Below, piece by piece: positions 22,654-30,772 of a DNA stretch of 35,763 bases. Under the pieces are notes generated by a model. It was not told the origin of the DNA. It did no database searches and saw only the letters and a list, made by a program, of their open reading frames with translations. Source of the DNA: Oscillospiraceae bacterium (GTDB lineage Bacteria > Bacillota > Clostridia > Oscillospirales > Acutalibacteraceae); contig SVQE01000026.1 in assembly GCA_015065505.1 (NCBI GenBank), forward strand, positions 1 through 35,763, written 5' to 3'. The number at the start of each line of letters is the position of its first letter. Within the stretch, counting starts at the first letter, position 1. The position numbers and the translations under genes were made by a program.

Positions 22654-24054
22654 TTACTTCGTAAAGAAAGTTAAGAAAGCTTTATATGTCATATAAACAT
22701 CGGTTTTTGAAACGAGTTCATAGGGAGCGTGCATTGAAAGCACGGGAACGCCGACATCGATTGTGTCAACATCCATATTTGCGATAAAGAGGGCAACTGT
22801 TCCGCCGCCGCCGTTATCAACCTTGCCGAGCTCGCCGCTCTGCCAAAGAACGCCGTTTTCTTCAAGCATATTCTTAACGAAGGAAACAAATTCAGCCGAA
22901 GCGTCGCTTGTTCCGTACTTACCGCCGTGACCTGTGAATTTTGTTACGCAAACGCCCTGATTGATGAAGCTTGCATTTGTTTTTTCAAATGCGCTGCCCC
23001 AGGTCGGGTCGTACGCTGCGTTAACATCCGCAGAAAGGCACATTGAGTTGCGAAGAACATCTCTGCCCTCATAGCCCTCAAGTCTTGCCAAATCCTCAAT
23101 GAAGTATTTAAGATATGATGAAGCAAGTCCTGTGTTGCCGTCAGAGCCGATTTCTTCTTTATCGGTTAAAACGGTTATCGCGGTGTATTCGGGAGCTTCT
23201 TCAATATCAAGAATTGCCTGAAGTGCAGGATATGCGCAAACCCTGTCGTCGTGGCCGTAGCCGCCGATTAAGCTTCTGTCGAAGCCGATATCGTCAACGG
23301 TGAAGGCAGGCACAAGCTCAAGCTCTGCAGAAAGAAAATCTCTTTCAACAATGCCGTATTTTTCATAGAGAAGTGCAAGGATTGCAAGCTTAACTCTTTC
23401 GCTTTCCTCATCATCCTTAAACGGTCTTGAGCCGATAACAACATTAAGCTCTTCGCCCTTAACTATATCGTTTGCATCTCTCTTCATCTGCTCTCTGTCG
23501 AGGTGGGGAAGAAGGTCGGTTATGCAGAATTTCGGCTCGCCTGCTGCTTCGCCGATTTTAACATCAACAAAGCTGCCGTCGTTCTTGCAGATTCTTCCGT
23601 GAAGAGAAAGCGGAATAGCTGTCCACTGATATTTTTTAATTCCGCCGTAGTAGTGTGTTTTGAAAAATCCGATGCCATCCTCTTCAAAAACGGGGCACTG
23701 CTTAAGGTCGATTCTCGGTGAATCAATGTGTGCGGCAGAAATTCTTACGCCGTCCTTTATGCTTCTTTTGCCCTTAACGCAAAGAATAATTGCCTTTCCT
23801 CTGTTAGCGCGGAAAACCTTATCGCCGGGCTTGAGCTCCTCGCCGAACTCATCAAATTTAACAAAGCCGTTTAAAACCGCAAGCGCTTCAACAAAAGAAG
23901 CAACCTCGCGTTCTGTTTTGCATTCCTGAAGAAATTCCTTGTATCCCTCGCAGAAATCGTCGCAGACCTTGATTTCCTCCTCACTCATGAAATCAATGGC
24001 GTTTTCTTTTTTGTTAAACAGCATTTCCTTCATTTGTTTTGTTTTTTCACTCAT
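22654..24054 (-). CDS. M18-family aminopeptidase (aspartyl aminopeptidase type)
   Basis: M18 enzymes are large oligomeric zinc aminopeptidases that prefer acidic N-terminal residues. The 466-aa protein has the metal-ligand motifs SAAHIDSPRIDLK, GGYGHDDRVCAYPALQ, VLTDKEEIGSDGNTG (catalytic Glu) and a C-terminal SMHAPYELVSKTD. It fits the bacterial 'probable M18-family aminopeptidase 1' group. Its ATG overlaps the stop of the Sua5-CoaE gene (ATGA, 24051-24054), so translation is coupled. It is the last gene of the DUF951-prfA-Sua5/CoaE-M18 run. Confidence 0.93.
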   Translation of the reverse strand: MSEKTKQMKEMLFNKKENAIDFMSEEEIKVCDDFCEGYKEFLQECKTEREVASFVEALAVLNGFVKFDEFGEELKPGDKVFRANRGKAIILCVKGKRSIKDGVRISAAHIDSPRIDLKQCPVFEEDGIGFFKTHYYGGIKKYQWTAIPLSLHGRICKNDGSFVDVKIGEAAGEPKFCITDLLPHLDREQMKRDANDIVKGEELNVVIGSRPFKDDEESERVKLAILALLYEKYGIVERDFLSAELELVPAFTVDDIGFDRSLIGGYGHDDRVCAYPALQAILDIEEAPEYTAITVLTDKEEIGSDGNTGLASSYLKYFIEDLARLEGYEGRDVLRNSMCLSADVNAAYDPTWGSAFEKTNASFINQGVCVTKFTGHGGKYGTSDASAEFVSFVKNMLEENGVLWQSGELGKVDNGGGGTVALFIANMDVDTIDVGVPVLSMHAPYELVSKTDVYMTYKAFLTFFTK

Positions 24055-25619
24055 AGGATTACCTCCAATATACTGTTAATTTGCTTAATAATATCTTCGC
24101 CGTCATTATGAATAACATAATCACTGCGGTTAATATAGTATTTTTCATCAAACTGCGCGTTTATTCTTTGAATTGCCTGTTCCTCTGAAATATTATCTCT
24201 TTTGATTATCCTTGATAATCTGTTTTCAAAGGAAGCCATAACGCAGATTATTTTATAGCAATCGTTTTCGGCTTTCGCTTCAAACAGCTGCGGCGCTTCA
24301 AGAACGCAGGGAACAGCGCTTTCGCGCTTGCATTCTTCAATTATTGCAGGGTGCATAATTCTGTTTAATAAATCGGTTTTTTCCCTGCTTTCAAACGCTC
24401 TTTTTGCAAGCAGCTTTCTGTTAAGCCCGCCGTTTTCAAGAATATCCTCGCCGAATGCCTTCTGAAGCTCTTTTAAAAGGGGCGAGCCCTTTTCGGTGAG
24501 CCTTCTTGCAACAAGGTCGCTGTTTATAATCTTAAAGCCGCGCCTTTCAAGCTCGCTGCAAATGTGGCTTTTGCCTGCGCCCGTAGGACCCGTTAAGCCG
24601 ATTGTGAACGGCTTATTCAAATCAATAACATTGAACGCCGCTGCGCGGATAAGTCTGTTATAAACCGCTGTGCCGACGCCGTTTTTGTTCGGAATTCTTG
24701 CATAAACCTTTTCAGCGCCGAGCTCGTCGAGCTCTCTGAGCTTATCAAAAAGCAGCTTTGCCTGACTTAAATCGTCGTTTTCCTTGCCGAAAACAACCTT
24801 CGGAATTGTTATATTATCCTCTTCAAAGCAAAGCGCAAAGGCATTTTGTTTTGAATTTACAAAGCTTTCGTAGGTTTTTTTATCAGCGTCAACAATTATA
24901 ATTTTTGCTTTGGGTGAATAGTGCTTGTATTTCATACCCGGTGAAGCGGCAGTTTCATTCGCTCCCATTTCGCTGAGCACAGCCTTTGCAAGCTTTGTTT
25001 CACCGATAACGCTTTCAATCATTTCCTTTGTTATCGCACCGGGACGAAGAATAACGGGCGTTTCGCCTGCAAGGGTGATAACCGTTGATTCAACACCGAA
25101 TTCGCAGTCGCCGCCGTCAACAATCGCGTCGATTTTACCCATCATATCGCTTATAACATGCTCTGCCTTTGTGGGTGAGGGAAGTCCGCTTGTGTTTGCG
25201 CTTGGTGCGGCAATCGGAACGCCTGCGGCTGTTATAACCGCTCTTGCCGTTTCATTTTTCGGCATACGGAAGGCAACAGTGTCAAGCCCTCCGCTGACTG
25301 TGCTGCCGATTAGTGAGGATTTTTTCAGAATAATTGTAAGCGGCGCAGGGAAAAACGCGTCAATAAGCTTCTGCGCCTTTTCGGATATTTCCTCAACAAG
25401 CGGAGGGATATCCTCTTTTTTTGCAATGTGAACAATAAGCGGATTGTCGCTCGGTCTGCCCTTTGCGCGATATATGCTTTTAACCGCCTCATCATCAAGC
25501 GCGTTTGCGCCAAGACCGTAAACGGTTTCCGTCGGGAAGGCAACAAGTCCGCCGCTTTTCAGAATTTCACCTGCAAGCGCGATATCCTGTTTTGATGTTG
25601 AAAGTATTTTTGTTTCCAT
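24051..25619 (-). CDS. Fusion of threonylcarbamoyl-AMP synthase (Sua5/TsaC) and dephospho-CoA kinase (CoaE)
   Basis: The N-terminal YrdC domain (about 8-200; LVAFPTETVYGLGANA, KGRPSDNPLIVHI, PSANTSGLPSPT, FGVESTVI, LRPGAIT) makes threonylcarbamoyl-AMP for the tRNA t6A modification, and is followed by a Sua5 C-terminal domain (about 230-325; SPGMKYKHYSPKAKI linker). Residues 337-522 are a full CoaE: Walker A GLTGPTGAGKS (341-351), INSDLVARRL, MHPAIIEEC, VLEAPQLFEA and the lid RIIKRDNISEEQA. CoaE phosphorylates dephospho-CoA to CoA. Both halves look intact and no stop or frameshift separates them. It lies 1 bp after prfA and overlaps the M18 gene. Confidence 0.93.
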   Translation of the reverse strand: METKILSTSKQDIALAGEILKSGGLVAFPTETVYGLGANALDDEAVKSIYRAKGRPSDNPLIVHIAKKEDIPPLVEEISEKAQKLIDAFFPAPLTIILKKSSLIGSTVSGGLDTVAFRMPKNETARAVITAAGVPIAAPSANTSGLPSPTKAEHVISDMMGKIDAIVDGGDCEFGVESTVITLAGETPVILRPGAITKEMIESVIGETKLAKAVLSEMGANETAASPGMKYKHYSPKAKIIIVDADKKTYESFVNSKQNAFALCFEEDNITIPKVVFGKENDDLSQAKLLFDKLRELDELGAEKVYARIPNKNGVGTAVYNRLIRAAAFNVIDLNKPFTIGLTGPTGAGKSHICSELERRGFKIINSDLVARRLTEKGSPLLKELQKAFGEDILENGGLNRKLLAKRAFESREKTDLLNRIMHPAIIEECKRESAVPCVLEAPQLFEAKAENDCYKIICVMASFENRLSRIIKRDNISEEQAIQRINAQFDEKYYINRSDYVIHNDGEDIIKQINSILEVIL

Positions 25620-25620
25620 T

Positions 25621-26694
25621 TTATTCTTCCGATGCTTTAAGCTTTTCGGCAGTGTCGGCGGTTATGAGCGCGTCAATAAGCTCGTCGAGGTCGCCGTTTA
25701 AAATCTGCTCAAGCTTATATAAGGTTAAATTTATTCTGTGGTCGGAAACTCTTCCCTGAGGATAGTTATATGTTCTTATTCTTTCGCTTCTGTCGCCGGT
25801 GCCAACCTGGGCTTTTCTTTCGCCTGCAATTTCAGCGTCGTGCTTTGCCTTCTCGGCATCGTAAAGCCTTGCGCGAAGCACCTTCATTGCCTTTTCCTTG
25901 TTTTTGTGCTGGCTTCTTTCATCCTGACATTCAACAACCGTTCCTGTCGGAATATGGGTTATTCTGATAGCGGAGGAGGTTTTGTTGATGTGCTGACCGC
26001 CTGCACCGCTTGAACGGAAGGTGTCTATTTCAAGGTCCTTTTCGTTAAGCTCAAAATCAACCTCATCAGCCTCGGGAAGAACTGCAACCGTTGTTGTTGA
26101 GGTGTGAATTCGTCCCTGGCTTTCGGTTTCGGGAACACGCTGAACGCGGTGAACGCCCGATTCAAACTTAAAGCGCGAATATGCGCCGTCGCCGTTTACC
26201 GAAAAGCTTACTTCCTTGAAGCCGCCAAGCCCTGTCTCGCTTGCCGAAAGAAGCTCGCATTTAAAGCCCTTTGCTTCGGCGTACATATTATACATTCTAT
26301 ATAAAACGCCTGCGAAAAGCGCGCTTTCTTCACCGCCTGCACCGCCGCGGATTTCAATAATAACGTTTCTGTCATCGTTGGGGTCTCTGGGAAGAAGCAG
26401 GATTTTAAGCTCCTCGCTTATTCTTTCCATATCCTCTTTGCTCTGCTCGAATTCCTCTTTTACCATCTGGGCAAAATCCGAGTCAAGCGATGAATCCGAA
26501 AGCATTTCCCTTGATTCCTCAAAGGTTTCCTTTGCTTTTTTATATTCTCTGAATTTTTCAACAACGGGGGTGAGCTGTTTTATTTCCTTCATAAGCTTTG
26601 TATATTGCTCCATATCGGCAACAACCTCGCTTTTGCAAACAAGCTCGTTAACCTCGTCGAATCTTTTTTCAACCTGTTCCAATTTATCAAACAT
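25621..26694 (-). CDS. prfA: Peptide chain release factor 1
   Basis: RF1 ends translation at UAA and UAG. The 357-aa protein has the N-terminal coiled region, PxT-type codon recognition loop ([14 protein letters not shown]), and the catalytic GGQ in [20 protein letters not shown], followed by [20 protein letters not shown]. The start ATG is fixed by homology ([11 protein letters not shown]). No ribosome binding site precedes it: the 20 bases before the ATG belong to the inverted repeat of a structured element (26698-26920). prfA lies 1 bp before the Sua5-CoaE fusion. Confidence 0.96.
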   Translation of the reverse strand: MFDKLEQVEKRFDEVNELVCKSEVVADMEQYTKLMKEIKQLTPVVEKFREYKKAKETFEESREMLSDSSLDSDFAQMVKEEFEQSKEDMERISEELKILLLPRDPNDDRNVIIEIRGGAGGEESALFAGVLYRMYNMYAEAKGFKCELLSASETGLGGFKEVSFSVNGDGAYSRFKFESGVHRVQRVPETESQGRIHTSTTTVAVLPEADEVDFELNEKDLEIDTFRSSGAGGQHINKTSSAIRITHIPTGTVVECQDERSQHKNKEKAMKVLRARLYDAEKAKHDAEIAGERKAQVGTGDRSERIRTYNYPQGRVSDHRINLTLYKLEQILNGDLDELIDALITADTAEKLKASEE

Positions 26695-26697
26695 AGT

Positions 26698-26920
26698 TAA
26701 GCAGCCTGAGACCGAAACATAATCGTTTCTCAGCCGTCCTTTCTTGATATTTTCGCCGTAATCTCCTCGATTTACGACAGTAAAACTTCGTCGATTACGA
26801 CGAAACTATCTAATAAATTACTGGCTGAGAAATGCGCAGCAGTTTTTAGATAGCAGATAATTTTAAAAGCAAATAGAATACGCATCTAAAAACCGATTAG
26901 TTTCGGTTTCAGACTGCTTA
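26698..26920 (-). repeat. TIR-bounded, foldable element (MITE-like or structured leader) filling the prfA leader
   Basis: Ends 26698-26725 and 26894-26920 are inverted repeats with one gap and two mismatches. Inside are nested stems: 26726-26735 with 26823-26832 (TTTCTCAGCC/GGCTGAGAAA), 26753-26763 with 26793-26803 (one mismatch) and 26842-26851 with 26884-26893 (GTTTTTAGAT/ATCTAAAAAC). The RNA would fold as a closed stem with two arms. It starts next to the DUF951 stop and ends 3 bp before the prfA ATG. It has no ORF of note. Confidence 0.75.
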
Positions 26921-27100
26921 TCAATTTTCTTTAATAGATTTTATATTCTTTTCGATTTTGCTTCGCGCAACCATAACCTCGCGGCTGCATTTGGTGCATC
27001 TGATTTTGAAATCCGCACCAATTCTCAAAACCTCAAATTCATTGTTTTTGCAGGGATGAGGCTTTTTCATAATCAAAATATCACCGACTTTAACATCCAT
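26921..27100 (-). CDS. DUF951 small zinc-ribbon-like protein (59 aa)
   Basis: This short protein reads MDVKVGDILIMKKPHPCKNN at its start, then EFEVLRIGADFKIRCTKC and REVMVARSKIEK. The Cys in HPC and the CTKC pair are conserved in DUF951 (COG4481), a small Bacillota protein often found near ychF or other translation genes. AGGGAGGA lies 5 nt before the ATG. The stop codon TGA overlaps the end of the structured element's inverted repeat. Its function is unknown; nucleic acid binding is plausible from the fold. Confidence 0.9.
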   Translation of the reverse strand: MDVKVGDILIMKKPHPCKNNEFEVLRIGADFKIRCTKCSREVMVARSKIEKNIKSIKEN

Positions 27101-27256
27101 TTGATTTTCCTCCCTCTGCTTTAATATAGTAACTTAACATAGTTTTAGGTTATTATACCACCAACTTTTGCCATTATCAACATAATTAATACTTTTATAA
27201 CATAGTTATATATAACCGGGTAATTTATGCCTAAACATTCAAAGATAGGAAGGATT

Positions 27257-28174
27257 ATGTTGAAATACTCTCCCGAAGGAACAAATAACGCGCTGGTTAA
27301 GAAATTTGAAAACAGATCTCAGCTTAAAGAGGCAATGAAAAATTCCGAAATTGTTGAAGGCAAGGTTCTTCTTTGCGATAAAGACCGCAATCTGCATATT
27401 GATTTAGGTGTTTGCAGGGGCGTTATTCCTTATCGCGAGGGCGCTCTGGGCATACAGGAGGGGAGCGTTCGCGATATTGCGCTTATATCAAAGGTTAACA
27501 AATATGTTTGCTTTAAAATAATCGGCTTCCACAAAACGCAAAGCGGCGAAAGAATTGCAGTGCTTTCAAGAAGAATTGTTCAGCTTGAATGTATGAAAAA
27601 CTACATAGATAAGCTCACCGAGGGCGATATAATCGAAGCAAAGGTAACCCATCTTGAAGCCTTCGGAGCGTTTATTGATATCGGCTGCGGAATTAATTCG
27701 CTTATTCCGATTGATATGCTTTCGGTTTCAAGAATAAGCAACCCCAACCAAAGGGTTTATGCAGGGCAGATTATAAGAACGGTTCTTAAAAAACGCGAGG
27801 CTGAAAAGCTGACCTTTTCGCTCAAAGAGCTTCTTGGAACCTGGGAAGAAAACGCTGCGCTGTTTTCACAGTATGAAACAGTTGGCGGCATAGTCAGAAG
27901 TGTTGAAAGCTACGGCGTTTTTATTGAGCTTATGCCAAACCTTGCAGGTCTTGCAGAGCTTGATTGCAGCCTCAGGGAAGGGCAGAGCGTTTCGGTTTTT
28001 ATTAAATCCATTATTCCCGAAAAAATGAAAATAAAGCTTGCCGTTGTTGAAGCCTTTGATGATTGCGAGCAAACGCCCGAGCTTGTTTATTTTGAAAAAG
28101 GAAAACATATTTCATCGTGGCAGTATTCGCCCGAAGGGGCGGTTAAGGTTGTGAGGAGCGAGTTTGGGGGATAG
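27257..28174 (+). CDS. S1 RNA-binding domain protein (RpsA-like, three S1 repeats)
   Basis: The 305-aa protein has three S1-type OB folds: about 33-110 (EIVEGKVLLCDKDRNLHIDL, GVIPYREG), 120-190 (EGDIIEAKVTHLEAFGAFID, SLIPIDMLS) and 205-260 (VGGIVRSVESYGVFIEL, LAGLAEL). Proteins of this type bind mRNA and are often labelled 30S ribosomal protein S1-like, but this one has three repeats, against four to six in typical S1, so it may have a specialised role. The ATG at 27257 follows AGGAAGG. An ATG at 27227 is in frame but has a poor site. It stands alone, divergent from DUF951. Confidence 0.88.
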   Translation: MLKYSPEGTNNALVKKFENRSQLKEAMKNSEIVEGKVLLCDKDRNLHIDLGVCRGVIPYREGALGIQEGSVRDIALISKVNKYVCFKIIGFHKTQSGERIAVLSRRIVQLECMKNYIDKLTEGDIIEAKVTHLEAFGAFIDIGCGINSLIPIDMLSVSRISNPNQRVYAGQIIRTVLKKREAEKLTFSLKELLGTWEENAALFSQYETVGGIVRSVESYGVFIELMPNLAGLAELDCSLREGQSVSVFIKSIIPEKMKIKLAVVEAFDDCEQTPELVYFEKGKHISSWQYSPEGAVKVVRSEFGG

Positions 28175-28420
28175 TAAATAGTGCATAGTGAATAGTGCAT
28201 AGTGAATAGTGAATAGTTGGTTGTGTGCGGATTTGTTTTGTTCTGCGCCGACAGAGTTCGTAAAGGCAACCTTTTATTGCCGTGCTCGGCGCACGGCAAT
28301 GATTACGAGGCCCTCCTCTCAACTATCGAAAGGTCCACCGGACCTTTCTCCCAAATTTTCCCAGCAGCGAGCTGCACGAAAAATTTGGAGTTTCGTTTCT
28401 CGCCTCGTAATCCGTTCCGC
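28172..28420. repeat. Non-coding, hairpin-rich region downstream of the tRNA-Gly gene
   Basis: It starts with tandem AGTGCATAGTGAAT-type repeats (28172-28218). Hairpins follow: ATTGCCGTGC/GCACGGCAAT (28276-28300) and GAAAGGTCC/GGACCTTTC (28328-28348). GATTACGAGG (28301-28310) copies the 3' part of the tRNA, and CCTCGTAATCCG (28403-28414) is its inverse. I see no gene; the frames crossing the tRNA are artefacts. Confidence 0.65.
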
Positions 28421-28452
28421 GCAAAAAAGGCACCCGAATGGGTGCCTTTTTT
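28421..28452 (-). terminator. Terminator of tRNA-Gly
   Basis: AAAAAAGGCACCC and GGGTGCCTTTTTT form a 13-bp stem with a GAAT loop, 4 nt after the encoded CCA end on the minus strand. Confidence 0.9.
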
Positions 28453-28455
28453 GTG

Positions 28456-28531
28456 TGGAGCGGATTACGAGGCTCGAACTCGCTACCTCCACCTTGGCAA
28501 GGTGGCGCTCTACCGGATGAGCTAAATCCGC
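28456..28531 (-). tRNA. tRNA-Gly(GCC)
   Basis: The cloverleaf is complete: acceptor GCGGATT/AATCCGC, D-arm GCTC...GAGC, anticodon stem CCACC/GGTGG with loop TTGCCAA (anticodon GCC), T-arm CGAGTTCGAGCCTCG with GTTCGAG loop, discriminator T and an encoded CCA. It has its own promoter (28548-28576) and terminator. Confidence 0.97.
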
Positions 28532-28547
28532 ATTCATTGCAAGGAGT

Positions 28548-28576
28548 ATTATACCCAAGCAAAGCGATTTTGTCAA
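28548..28576 (-). promoter_or_regulatory. Predicted sigma-A promoter of tRNA-Gly
   Basis: Minus strand TTGACA (28571-28576), 17-nt spacer and TATAAT (28548-28553), about 17 nt before the tRNA 5' end. Both hexamers are consensus. Confidence 0.9.
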
Positions 28577-28717
28577 GAAAAAAACAACAGTTTTATTAAC
28601 TTTCTTTTTCCTCTTGTGTATGCCGACAGCGTGCTACACAATATAGACCGTATTTACAATATATATCATTTTTGATAAAATTATATAGTGTCAAAAATTA
28701 TGAAAGGAGCGCTTGAA

Positions 28718-29737
28718 ATGAAATATCAGATTATGCCAATGGGAAAAATCTGGGAAAACGGTATGTTTTCGGTGCCGTCGCTTATTGCAAAAAACTACAT
28801 AAAGCTTGCAAGCGAATATCAGCTTAAAGCGCTTCTTCTCATATTATCAAACGGCGGAAACCTCAGCAGCAAAGAAATTGCAAAAACTCTGGGCTGTACC
28901 GAAAGCGACGCGGACGATTTCCTTGAATTCTGGGTTGACGAGGGTGTTTTGACCTGCGATAACAAAGCCGCAGAGCCCGAAATCGTTAAAGCGCCCGAGG
29001 CAGAAGAGAAAAAAGAGGTTAAAAAAGAGAGCGCTCCTGCCGAAAAAGCGCTTGAAAGCATTCCCGTACCCCGTTTGAAGCCCGATGATGTTGTTCGTAT
29101 TCTCAGGGAAAATCCCGACATAGAACAGCTTCTTCAAAGCGCACAGGAGGTTTTCGGCAGACCTGTCAGCCATGTTGAGCAGGAGGCTGCTATCAATATG
29201 GTTTTATACTATGGCTTGCCGTGCGAAATTGTTTTAACCATTCTTCAGTATTATAAAACCGAAAAGGATAAAAAGCGTGCCATTGGCATTGCATATCTCG
29301 GCGCGATGGCTAAAAACTGGAGTGAGGAAGGCATAACAACGCTTGAAGCGGCTGAAGAAAAGCTGCGCGAGCTTGAAAATTCGGACAGACTATGGAAGGA
29401 AATTATTGCCCTCAGCTCGGTTGCATACAGAAACCCAACAGTTAAGCAAAGAAAAATGATTAAAGAGTGGCACGAGGATTTTTCGCTTGATATGATTTCC
29501 TTTGCCTGCGATTTAATGAAGGAAAATGCCGATAAGCCAACGCTTAAATATGTTGATTCCATTCTTCGTAACTGGAAGAAAGCAGGCGTTAAAACGCTTG
29601 ATGAGGCTAAGGCTGATAACGAACAGCATCAGAAAAACAAAGAAAAAACCAAATCCTCAAAGCTTCAGGGCAAGCCCTCGTTTGATATAAGCGAAATTGA
29701 AAAAAGAGCCCTGTATAACGACGATTACGATATATAG
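28718..29737 (+). CDS. DnaD/DnaB-type primosomal protein
   Basis: The 339-aa protein has an N-terminal winged-helix part (about 1-90; FSVPSLIAKNYIKLASEYQL, SSKEIAKTLGCTESDADDFL), an acidic/Lys linker (95-125) and two DnaB_2/DnaD C-terminal domains (about 130-205 and 220-300), ending with a Lys-rich tail and FDISEIEKRALYNDDYDI. In Bacillota DnaD and DnaB remodel DNA and help load the helicase at oriC and restart sites. The next gene is a DnaI/DnaC-like loader, which supports that role. AAAGGAG lies 8 nt before the ATG at 28718. Confidence 0.92.
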   Translation: MKYQIMPMGKIWENGMFSVPSLIAKNYIKLASEYQLKALLLILSNGGNLSSKEIAKTLGCTESDADDFLEFWVDEGVLTCDNKAAEPEIVKAPEAEEKKEVKKESAPAEKALESIPVPRLKPDDVVRILRENPDIEQLLQSAQEVFGRPVSHVEQEAAINMVLYYGLPCEIVLTILQYYKTEKDKKRAIGIAYLGAMAKNWSEEGITTLEAAEEKLRELENSDRLWKEIIALSSVAYRNPTVKQRKMIKEWHEDFSLDMISFACDLMKENADKPTLKYVDSILRNWKKAGVKTLDEAKADNEQHQKNKEKTKSSKLQGKPSFDISEIEKRALYNDDYDI

Positions 29738-29749
29738 AAGGTATAAAAT

Positions 29750-30718
29750 ATGTCTTATCCTGCACACATTTACAGAAAAGCAGAAAGAATACTTGAACAG
29801 AGAAGGGATAATGCCGTATCTGAGGCACAGCTTCGTGCAGACGATATAAGAAGCGAAATTCCCGAAATAGATAATATTCAGAAACAGCTTTCAAAAATCG
29901 GGCTTGAAACCTCGCAGCTCTTTTTCTTCAAGGGCAACACCGAGGAAAAGGTTAACGAGCTTCGCGCGCAGAGCAAAAGCCTGATTGCAAAAAGAGCTGA
30001 AATACTTAAAAAGCACGGCTACAGCGAGGATTCAATGCAGCCGCAGTATATCTGCGCCGTTTGCGAGGACAGGGGCTTTATTAAGGGCAGGCTCTGCAAC
30101 TGCCACCGCCAGCTTCTCATAGATATTATGAAAAACGAAATCAAAAGGTTTGCGCCGATTGATGAATGCACCTTTGAAAACTTCAAGCTTGATTACTACA
30201 GCAGCGAGGCGCTTGAAAATTCAATCGTTCCCCGTGAAAGAGCAGGAAAAATACTTGAATCCGCAAGAAGATATGCTCAGAATTTCTCGCCGGACAGCAA
30301 AAACCTTTTGTTCGTTGGTGCAACGGGGCTCGGCAAAACGCATCTTTCGCTTGCGATTGCAAATGTTGTTATAAACAAGGGCTTCTATGTTTGCTACGGA
30401 ACAAGTCAGAATATCTGCGATGATTTGCAGTCAGAGCAATTCGGCAGGGTTGACGGAATTAACTACACAAAGCAGCAGGTTTTAAACTGTGATTTGCTTA
30501 TTCTCGACGACCTCGGCACAGAGGTTGAAAACCAGTATTCAATCGCTGCACTTTATAACATAATTAATTCCCGTATTCTTGCAAAAAAGCCGACTGTTAT
30601 CAGCACAAATTACGAGCTTTCCGAGCTTCTTAACAAATACGACCAGAGAATAACAAGCCGAATAACGGGCGAATACACAACAATGACAATTTTCGGAAAA
30701 GACATTAGGAATATATAA
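29750..30718 (+). CDS. DnaI/DnaC-like AAA+ helicase loader
   Basis: The 322-aa protein has an N-terminal coiled region, a zinc-binding motif (ICAVCEDRGFIKGRLCNCH, about 101-119), and a AAA+ ATPase with Walker A VGATGLGKTH, Walker B LLILDDLGTE and the arginine-rich sensor/finger YDQRITSRI. Such proteins load the replicative helicase DnaB/DnaC onto DNA. It follows the DnaD-like gene by 12 bp with an AGAAGG site, and the pair is ended by the terminator at 30722-30765. IstB of insertion sequences is related, but the zinc motif and the context favour a helicase loader. Confidence 0.92.
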   Translation: MSYPAHIYRKAERILEQRRDNAVSEAQLRADDIRSEIPEIDNIQKQLSKIGLETSQLFFFKGNTEEKVNELRAQSKSLIAKRAEILKKHGYSEDSMQPQYICAVCEDRGFIKGRLCNCHRQLLIDIMKNEIKRFAPIDECTFENFKLDYYSSEALENSIVPRERAGKILESARRYAQNFSPDSKNLLFVGATGLGKTHLSLAIANVVINKGFYVCYGTSQNICDDLQSEQFGRVDGINYTKQQVLNCDLLILDDLGTEVENQYSIAALYNIINSRILAKKPTVISTNYELSELLNKYDQRITSRITGEYTTMTIFGKDIRNI

Positions 30719-30721
30719 TAA

Positions 30722-30766
30722 GAAAAAGCATCGCTTTGGGGTGTCCAATGCGATGCTTTTTGTTTT
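30722..30766. terminator. Terminator between the helicase loader and the uracil-DNA glycosylase
   Basis: AAAAAGCATCGC (30723-30734) and GCGATGCTTTTT (30750-30761) form a 12-bp stem followed by TGTTTTT. It is placed between convergent genes and probably works both ways. Confidence 0.85.
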
Positions 30767-30772
30767 TGCATA

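Noticed and set aside
24925-25431. 168-aa ORF antisense to the Sua5-CoaE gene
   Set aside because: Shadow of the real gene; the residue make-up (Ser/Ile/Val-rich) is typical of antisense frames and no ribosome binding site exists.
26216-26722. 168-aa Ser-rich ORF antisense to prfA
   Set aside because: Antisense shadow of prfA that also runs into the inverted repeat; no start signals.
28209-28576. Several ORFs of 79-103 aa on both strands over the tRNA-Gly gene, some reading like ARTRYLHLGKVALYRMS or AHPVERHLAKVEVASSS
   Set aside because: They are translations across the tRNA gene and its repeats, a well-known artefact, and have no ribosome binding sites.
29750-30718. IstB-like insertion sequence ATPase instead of a helicase loader
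   Set aside because: There is no IstA transposase or terminal repeat, and it follows a DnaD-like gene and has the zinc motif of DnaI-type loaders.
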